Shown here piece after piece: positions 34,024 through 38,688 of a DNA stretch of 38,688 nucleotides. The translations under genes and the position numbers were made by a program. Within the stretch, counting starts at the first letter, position 1. Each line of letters opens with the position of its first letter. The stretch lies in NCBI GenBank assembly GCA_041687755.1, contig JBDNJM010000022.1, forward strand, positions 1 to 38,688. Reading direction: 5' to 3'. The notes below the pieces were generated by a model. The model saw nothing but the letters and a program-made list of their open reading frames with translations, was not told where the DNA came from and did not search any database. This DNA is from JBDNJM01 sp041687755 (GTDB lineage Bacteria; Planctomycetota; UBA1135; GCA-002686595).

Positions 34024-35207
34024 ATGATCTCAGCTGAACTCCGGCTCCCCTTCGCCGGCCTTCTCGCGGCGCTCCTCCTACCCGCGCTCGCTGGCTCCGG
34101 CGACCCCACGGCGCTTGACTCGTGGACACGCCAAGCCCCGCGAGCCGCCGAGGCGCAGCAGCAGTCCGCCCCCGACCCCAGCGCCCCGCCTAGCATGCAG
34201 CAAGTGCCCGCGGGCGAAGTCAGCCTCGGCACCCCGCTCCAGGAGATCGGGCAGCTCGGGCAAGCGAACCCGCGCCTGGCGCGCCGCCGAGCACGCTGGA
34301 GCGGAAGGGCACCTCGTGGAGCATGCCGCGTTCGTCGTGCGCCTGACCGAAGTCACCGGCGAGCAGTACGCCGAGTTCGTCGAGGCCACGGGGCAGCGGC
34401 CCCCCCCCCCGGACCTGGGCCCAAGGCGCCGTCAACGCCGCCAACCTAGCGATCAACCGCGAGCAAGCCGAACTTCGCCAAGCCGCGCGCGAAGCGGGCA
34501 ACCGCAACATCGAGCGCCAGCTCTTCGACCCCTTCGACTGGTAGGAGCGCAACGGAGCCCAAGTGGACTGGGAACTGACCTTCGAACAGAAGCTGCTCCC
34601 CGTGACGGGCGTCAGCCATGCGGACGCCGGGGCCTACGCCGCCTGGCTCGGACTGCGGCTGCCGAGCGAGACCGAGTGGATGGCCGCAGCTGGTCGCGGG
34701 GACAGCTTCGCGCGCTACGCCTGGGGCGACGCATGGGACGTGAGCAACGCGGTCACCTCCGAAGACAAGTCCGCTCGGCGAACGAGCCCGTGGGCTCTCG
34801 CTCCGACGGCGCCGTACGCCACGGGAACGGACGCGTGTTCGATTGGTGCGGCAGCGTGTGGGAGTGGACTTCCGCTTCCTACGTCTCGCTGCCGGACTTC
34901 GACGCCGATGAGCTAGCGGGTGCCTTGCAACGCCGACCGTCCCCGTCCTTCGACGCGGACGAGCGCGTCGTCAAAGGCGGCTCGTTCGCGAACGACGCCC
35001 TCGCCGCGCGTCTCGGCGCGCGCCAGGGACAACAGCGCGATCAGCAGCTCAAGTTGCTCGGCTTCCGCTGCGCGGCGGACCCGCACGCCGGTCAGGCCCA
35101 TGCGTTCAACCTCGCCCGCTCCCTCAGCGGTCCGCCGCGCTCCTCCAAGCCGCTCGCGCCCGAGCGGACCCTCGCCCGGCACCGTCGACGCGACCTGGCG
35201 CGAGTAG
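34024..35207 (+). pseudogene. decayed tandem copy of the SUMF1-like gene
   Basis: Aligned to the upstream gene, this copy keeps a signal peptide (MISAELRLPFAGLLAALLLP), TEVTGEQYAEFVEATGQ, NREQAELRQAAREAGN, AWLGLRLPSETEWMAAA, DWCGSVWEWTS, VVKGGSFANDALAAR and the final ATWRE stop. These blocks lie in different frames: frame 1 to about 34280, frame 2 to about 34400, frame 0 to about 34780, frame 2 to about 35150, then frame 0 at the end. The second shift falls at a run of 11 C (34400-34410). A Trp codon of the parent (LWWRINW) is TAG at 34542-34544. About 200 codons of the C-terminal domain are missing. It cannot make a full protein. Duplication then decay is the simplest reading; indel errors at homopolymers could add to it but would not explain the TAG or the deletion. 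Confidence 0.9.
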
Positions 35208-35214
35208 CGCGGGT

Positions 35215-35231
35215 CCCCGCAGCTTGCGGGG
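35215..35231. terminator. short hairpin after the decayed SUMF1 copy
   Basis: CCCCGCA (35215-35221) and TGCGGGG (35225-35231) form a 7-bp stem with a 3-base loop just past the pseudogene stop. Confidence 0.4.
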
Positions 35232-35237
35232 CACGCA

Positions 35238-35276
35238 CAGCGCCCGCCGCCCGACCGAGTCGGACGGCGGGCGCTG
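35238..35276. terminator. strong bidirectional hairpin between the pseudogene and valS
   Basis: Twelve-base perfect arms (35238-35249, 35265-35276) are extended by an inner CCGA/TCGG pair. It lies between convergent units, 52 bases from the valS stop, and could end both transcripts. It resembles the hairpin at 33788-33828 in position and arm composition. Confidence 0.55.
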
Positions 35277-35327
35277 CTCAGGAACTCGCGCGCGCTGCAT
35301 GCCCCGCGCGACCTCAGTCGCCCGGAA

Positions 35328-38003
35328 CTAGAGCCCGGCCAAATTGCGCTGCAGCAGGCTCGACTCCGTCTCGAACTCCGCCAGCTTCGCGCGTTCTTCC
35401 GCGACGGCGTCCTCGCCGGCGTTCTTCAGGAAGCCTGGGTTCTCGAGCTTCTTGGAGGTGCTCATGATCACCTTGCCAAGCTTCTCGACGCGCTTGGTCA
35501 GGCCCTCCTTGAGCTTTGCGGTGTCTACGTCTTCGCCCAGCGGCACGAACACCTCAAGCCCCCCCGCCACGGCCGCAGCCGAGTTCGCCGGACGCTCCAG
35601 ATCCCTGCCAATGGTCAGCTCGCTCAGGTGCCCGAGCCCCAGCAGCTGGGCCCGGGCCTCCTCCAGCACCGCGGCCGTCGCCGCGTCCGGCGTGCTGAGC
35701 ACGGCGGTCAGCGGCTTGCGCTCCGCCACGCCCGTCAGGGCCCGCACGGAGCGCACGGCCCCCACGACGTCCTGCATCAGGTTCAGGCGCTCCTCGGCCT
35801 GCACGTCGCGCTCGAGGCCCTCAGCCGTCGGCCAGGCCGTCACGGCCAGCAGCTGCTCCGCCTCACGGCCCAGGGCCTCGTGCAGCGCCTTCCACAGGAC
35901 CTCGGTCTGGAACGGCGTGAACGGATGCAGCAGCCCCAACGTGTCGGTGAGCACGCGCGACAGCACCCCGCGCGCCGCAGCGCCCGAGTCGTCGTCCTGG
36001 CCCTGCCGAGTCTTCGCCAGCTCGAGGTACCAGTCGCAAAAGTCGTTCCACACGAAGCGGTACAGGGTCGTGCCCGCGTCGTTGAAGCGGTAGTTCTCGA
36101 GGTCGTCGGTGACCTCGTCGGTGACGGCCGCCAGGCGCGACAGGATCCAGCGATCCTCGACCTGCAGCGCCGCGCCGGACAACTCCGCCACGCGCCCCTT
36201 GTCGAGGTTCATCAGCACGAAACGCGCCGCGTTCCAGATCTTGTTCGTGAAGCGCTTGCCCTCCTCGAAGCGGTTCTCGGACAGGCGCACGTCCTGCCCC
36301 TCGCGCGTCAGCATAATCAGGCTGTAGCGCATTGCGTCCGCGCCGTACTCCGCAATCACGTCGAGCGGGTCGATGCCGTTGCCGGCCGACTTGCTCATGC
36401 GCTTGCCCTTCGCGTCGAGCACCGTCGCGTGGATGTTGCACACCGCGAACGCGCAGCGCTGCTCCTCGGGCAGGTGGTCGGCGAACTCGTAGCCAGCCAT
36501 GATCATGCGCGCCACCCACAGGTAGATGATGTCGCGCGCGGTCGAGAGGAACTGCGTCGGGTAAAAGCGCTCAAGGTCGGCCGTCTTGTTCGGCCAGCCC
36601 AGGGTCGCGAAGGGCCACAGCCACGACGACGCCCAGGTGTCGAGCACGTCCGGATCTTGACGCACGATCGGCTTGCCGGTCTCGGGGTGCGGGTCCCCGA
36701 CCTTCAGGTCGGTCGCCGAACCGCAGGGCACGTCGTCCTCGTCGTACCAAATCGGGATCTGATGCCCCCACCACAGCTGCCGGCTGATGCACCAGTCGTG
36801 CACGCCCTCAAGCCAGTCCAGGTAGACCTTCTTCCAGCGCTCGGGCCGGAACTGCAGCTTGCCCTCGTTGACCGCCCGAATCGCGGGCTCCGCCAGCTCA
36901 CCCATCTTCACAAACCACTGCTCGCTGACCAGCGGCTCGATCACGCTCTTCGAGCGATCGGACAGGGGCACCGAGTGCTTGATGTCCTCGATCTTCTCGA
37001 GCAGTTCCAGCTGCTCCAGCGCGGCGACGACGTCCTTGCGCGCCTGCTCGCGGCTAGCACCTGCGAACTGCTGGCCCTCGTCGTTCAGCGTGCCGTCCTT
37101 GTTCAGGATGTTGATCACAGGCAGCTGGTGGCGCTGCCCCCGCTCGTAGTCGGCCGGGTCGTGGCCGGGCGTGATCTTCACGGCGCCGGTGCCGAACTTC
37201 GGGTCGACCGTCTCGTCCGCGACGATCGGAATCTTGCGATCCGTGAACGGCAGCTCCACGTGCCCGCCCACCAGGTCACCGTAGCGCTCGTCCTCAGGAT
37301 GCACCGCGACGCCTGTGTCGCCCAGCATCGTCTCGGGCCGCGTCGTCGCCACGGTCAGGAAGCGCCCCGCCTGGCCTGCCACCGGGTACTTCAGGTACCA
37401 CAGCTTGCCCTTGCGCTCGACGTTCTCGATCTCGTCGTCGCTGACCGCCGTCTGCAGCACGCAGTCCCAGTTCACGAGCCGCGCGCCGCGGTAGATCAGC
37501 CCCTTCTTCCACAGGCGCAGGAACGACTCGCGTACGGCCGCGCTGAGCTCCGCGTCCATCGTGAACGCGGTGCGCGACCAGTCGCACGAGGCGCCCAGCC
37601 GGCGGAACTGCTCAAGGATAATGTTGCCGTGCTGCTCCTTCCAGTCGAACACGCGCGCCAAGAACGCCTCGCGCCCAAGGTCCTCGCGCGTCTTGCCCTC
37701 TTCGGCGTAGAGCTTCTTCTCGACGACAGCTTGGGTCGCTATGCCGGCGTGGTCCGTGCCGGGCACCCACAGGGTGTCGTACCCCTGGGCGCGGCGGAAG
37801 CGCACGACGATGTCCTGGATCGTCCCGTTCAAGGCGTGCCCCATGTGCAGCACGCCGGTCACGTTCGGCGGCGGGATCATGACCGTGAACGGCTTGGAGC
37901 CGGGCGGCTGCTCCTTCGGCGGCGTGAAGCAGCCGGCGTCCAACCAGGTCTGGTAGATCGCCTGCTCGTGGGCGTGCGGGTCGTAGCGGGGCTCGAGTTC
38001 CAT
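35328..38003 (-). CDS. valS: valyl-tRNA synthetase
   Basis: The 891-residue protein is a complete class I valyl-tRNA synthetase that charges tRNA-Val and edits mischarged threonine. The HIGH-type motif is HMGH (53-56) in PPPNVTGVLHMGHAL. The editing domain has TVATTRPETMLGDTGVAVHPEDER, and the KMSKS motif is KRMSKS (534-539) in GKRMSKSAGNGIDPLDVI. The anticodon-binding domain (FNDAGTTLYRFVWNDFCDWYLE) and the C-terminal coiled-coil arm (LKEGLTKRVEKLGKVI) are present. The ATG at 38003 fits the family start; no Shine-Dalgarno is visible. It stands alone. A long open frame on the opposite strand is a shadow of codon composition. Confidence 0.98.
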   Translation of the reverse strand: MELEPRYDPHAHEQAIYQTWLDAGCFTPPKEQPPGSKPFTVMIPPPNVTGVLHMGHALNGTIQDIVVRFRRAQGYDTLWVPGTDHAGIATQAVVEKKLYAEEGKTREDLGREAFLARVFDWKEQHGNIILEQFRRLGASCDWSRTAFTMDAELSAAVRESFLRLWKKGLIYRGARLVNWDCVLQTAVSDDEIENVERKGKLWYLKYPVAGQAGRFLTVATTRPETMLGDTGVAVHPEDERYGDLVGGHVELPFTDRKIPIVADETVDPKFGTGAVKITPGHDPADYERGQRHQLPVINILNKDGTLNDEGQQFAGASREQARKDVVAALEQLELLEKIEDIKHSVPLSDRSKSVIEPLVSEQWFVKMGELAEPAIRAVNEGKLQFRPERWKKVYLDWLEGVHDWCISRQLWWGHQIPIWYDEDDVPCGSATDLKVGDPHPETGKPIVRQDPDVLDTWASSWLWPFATLGWPNKTADLERFYPTQFLSTARDIIYLWVARMIMAGYEFADHLPEEQRCAFAVCNIHATVLDAKGKRMSKSAGNGIDPLDVIAEYGADAMRYSLIMLTREGQDVRLSENRFEEGKRFTNKIWNAARFVLMNLDKGRVAELSGAALQVEDRWILSRLAAVTDEVTDDLENYRFNDAGTTLYRFVWNDFCDWYLELAKTRQGQDDDSGAAARGVLSRVLTDTLGLLHPFTPFQTEVLWKALHEALGREAEQLLAVTAWPTAEGLERDVQAEERLNLMQDVVGAVRSVRALTGVAERKPLTAVLSTPDAATAAVLEEARAQLLGLGHLSELTIGRDLERPANSAAAVAGGLEVFVPLGEDVDTAKLKEGLTKRVEKLGKVIMSTSKKLENPGFLKNAGEDAVAEERAKLAEFETESSLLQRNLAGL

Positions 38004-38494
38004 AGCGGGCGGTGGCCGTCCGGCGCCAATCGCGCCAGGCCTCAGGGTTCAACAGGCGGGCTTCAGAGCCCGGTACGGTACCCGATCCCGAGCGGCGCGC
38101 GATCGAGCGATCCGCTCGCCGCCACGAGACGGTCGCCGTCGGCGCTGGGGGCCGTCACCGTGCCGGGCCCCGGGTCCCAAAACGTGGGCGGCGGCGTCGG
38201 ATCCGTCCCGACCACCGGCTGCGCAAGTCCACCGGATATCGACGCGGCCGCGCCGCCGATCACTTGCCTATGGCGTGAAATGCATCGCGCAGCCGACGAG
38301 GCGCCGAGCTGGGCTAGGCGGAGATCACCCTCCGAAGCTCGGCTCTCCTGCACGTTTAGTGGGTGTCTCGAGGGCGGGACCGTGCGATAGGAGCCTGATG
38401 GACCGTGCTGGGGCCGTTTCGAGGGGAGGCTGGGTTGCGCACGGCAAGGACGCCAGGATGTGGGTGTCTACGTCCGTCCTCCGGAGCCCCCGCC
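38004..38494. other. intergenic region between valS and the transposase
   Basis: A 491-base stretch that should hold the valS promoter (minus) and the left end of the insertion sequence (plus). GTGGGTGTCT occurs at 38359-38368 and 38460-38469. I cannot fix the element's terminal inverted repeat, because the right end is outside the window. A possible minus-strand gene tail lies at 38063-38275. Confidence 0.4.
38063..38275 (-). pseudogene. possible truncated C-terminal gene fragment
   Basis: A minus-strand frame ends at 38063-38065 with a tail that reads like protein: TPPPTFWDPGPGTVTAPSADG, then DRLVAASGSLDRAPLGIGY. Upstream the frame becomes Arg/Ser-rich near the transposase end. It could be the remnant of a gene cut by the insertion. 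The family is not recognised and chance is possible. Confidence 0.2.
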
Positions 38495-38688
38495 ATGCGC
38501 GCCACGACCCTACTTCGCAGCCGGATTTCTGTCCAAGACCTGTTCGTTCGCGACTCGTGCGCAGAGCCCCGCGGGCTCGTCGTGGACGTGGTGCCTGCCC
38601 GTGGTAAGGCCAGGTGCTCGGAATGCGGCGCGGTGGCAGCGGGCATCAAGGATCGCCGCGAGCGTCGCTGGCGCGCTCCGGACCTCGG
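38495..38688 (+). mobile_element. ISL3-family transposase, N-terminal part
   Basis: From the ATG at 38495 the frame runs off the window after 64 codons. MRATTLLRSRISVQDLFVRD, then RGLVVDVVPARGKARC, the zinc-finger half CSECG, and RRERRWRAPDL match the start of ISL3 transposases (helical start, beta strands, Cys-rich zinc-binding motif, WRxxDL). The rest of the gene, with the DDE catalytic domain, lies to the right. The copy is intact as far as it can be seen. Confidence 0.7.

Noticed and set aside
35628..38390. Very long open frame opposite valS
   Set aside because: It mirrors the valS codons, is rich in Arg, His and Val and has no domain. Similar antisense frames lie opposite most GC-rich genes here.

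Overview
The window is GC-rich bacterial DNA with dense coding on both strands and almost no Shine-Dalgarno sequences ahead of start codons. It best fits a Planctomycetota chromosome, of the large-genome marine or sediment type. The evidence is two SUMF1-type (formylglycine-generating-enzyme-like) secreted proteins in tandem, a secreted metzincin with an IPT/TIG domain, several signal-peptide proteins with no recognisable family, a TMTC-like GT-C/TPR membrane protein, and non-SD initiation. This assignment is an inference of moderate strength; no rRNA or ribosomal protein marker is present.

Layout. 0-5.3 kb: an aldehyde dehydrogenase, TPR-like fragments arranged head to head, a DUF900-type alpha/beta hydrolase, and a secreted protein of unknown family. 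5.7-10.8 kb: a patatin-like phospholipase fused to a C-terminal ferredoxin domain (minus), divergent from a thiolase/FadJ-type fatty-acid beta-oxidation operon (plus). 10.8-14.0 kb: a worn stretch with a perfect 52-bp inverted repeat, a methyltransferase gene broken by one frameshift, a short C-terminal gene remnant, and a Na/Pi cotransporter gene with two frameshifts. 14.2-17.4 kb: a secreted serine-hydrolase-fold protein without its catalytic residues, convergent with the metzincin. 17.6-24.0 kb: transketolase, the GT-C/TPR protein and a class I methyltransferase. 24.0-31.7 kb: a minus-strand run, in transcription order RluA pseudouridine synthase, methylmalonyl-CoA epimerase, acyl/propionyl-CoA carboxylase beta subunit, an array of eight 42-bp tandem repeats, biotin carboxylase, biotin carrier protein, Ser/Thr kinase and PP2C phosphatase. 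31.9-35.2 kb: an intact SUMF1-like gene and its decayed tandem copy. 35.3-38.0 kb: valyl-tRNA synthetase. Right edge: the start of an ISL3-type transposase.

How the genes work together. The thiolase/FadJ pair yields acetyl-CoA and, from odd-chain substrates, propionyl-CoA. The carboxylase subunits plus epimerase would carry propionyl-CoA to (R)-methylmalonyl-CoA; no mutase lies in the window. A soluble kinase/phosphatase pair closes the carboxylase gene run, which suggests phospho-control of this metabolism, though nothing in the sequence proves it. The most unusual items are the patatin-ferredoxin fusion with an Asp in place of one cluster cysteine, the repeat and attenuator-like leader before the biotin carboxylase gene, the hairpin-rich leader before the carboxylase beta gene, and the 110-bp perfect hairpin. 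Frameshifted genes cluster at 11-14 kb and 34-35 kb while the long housekeeping genes are intact; decay and assembly error cannot be separated from sequence alone.
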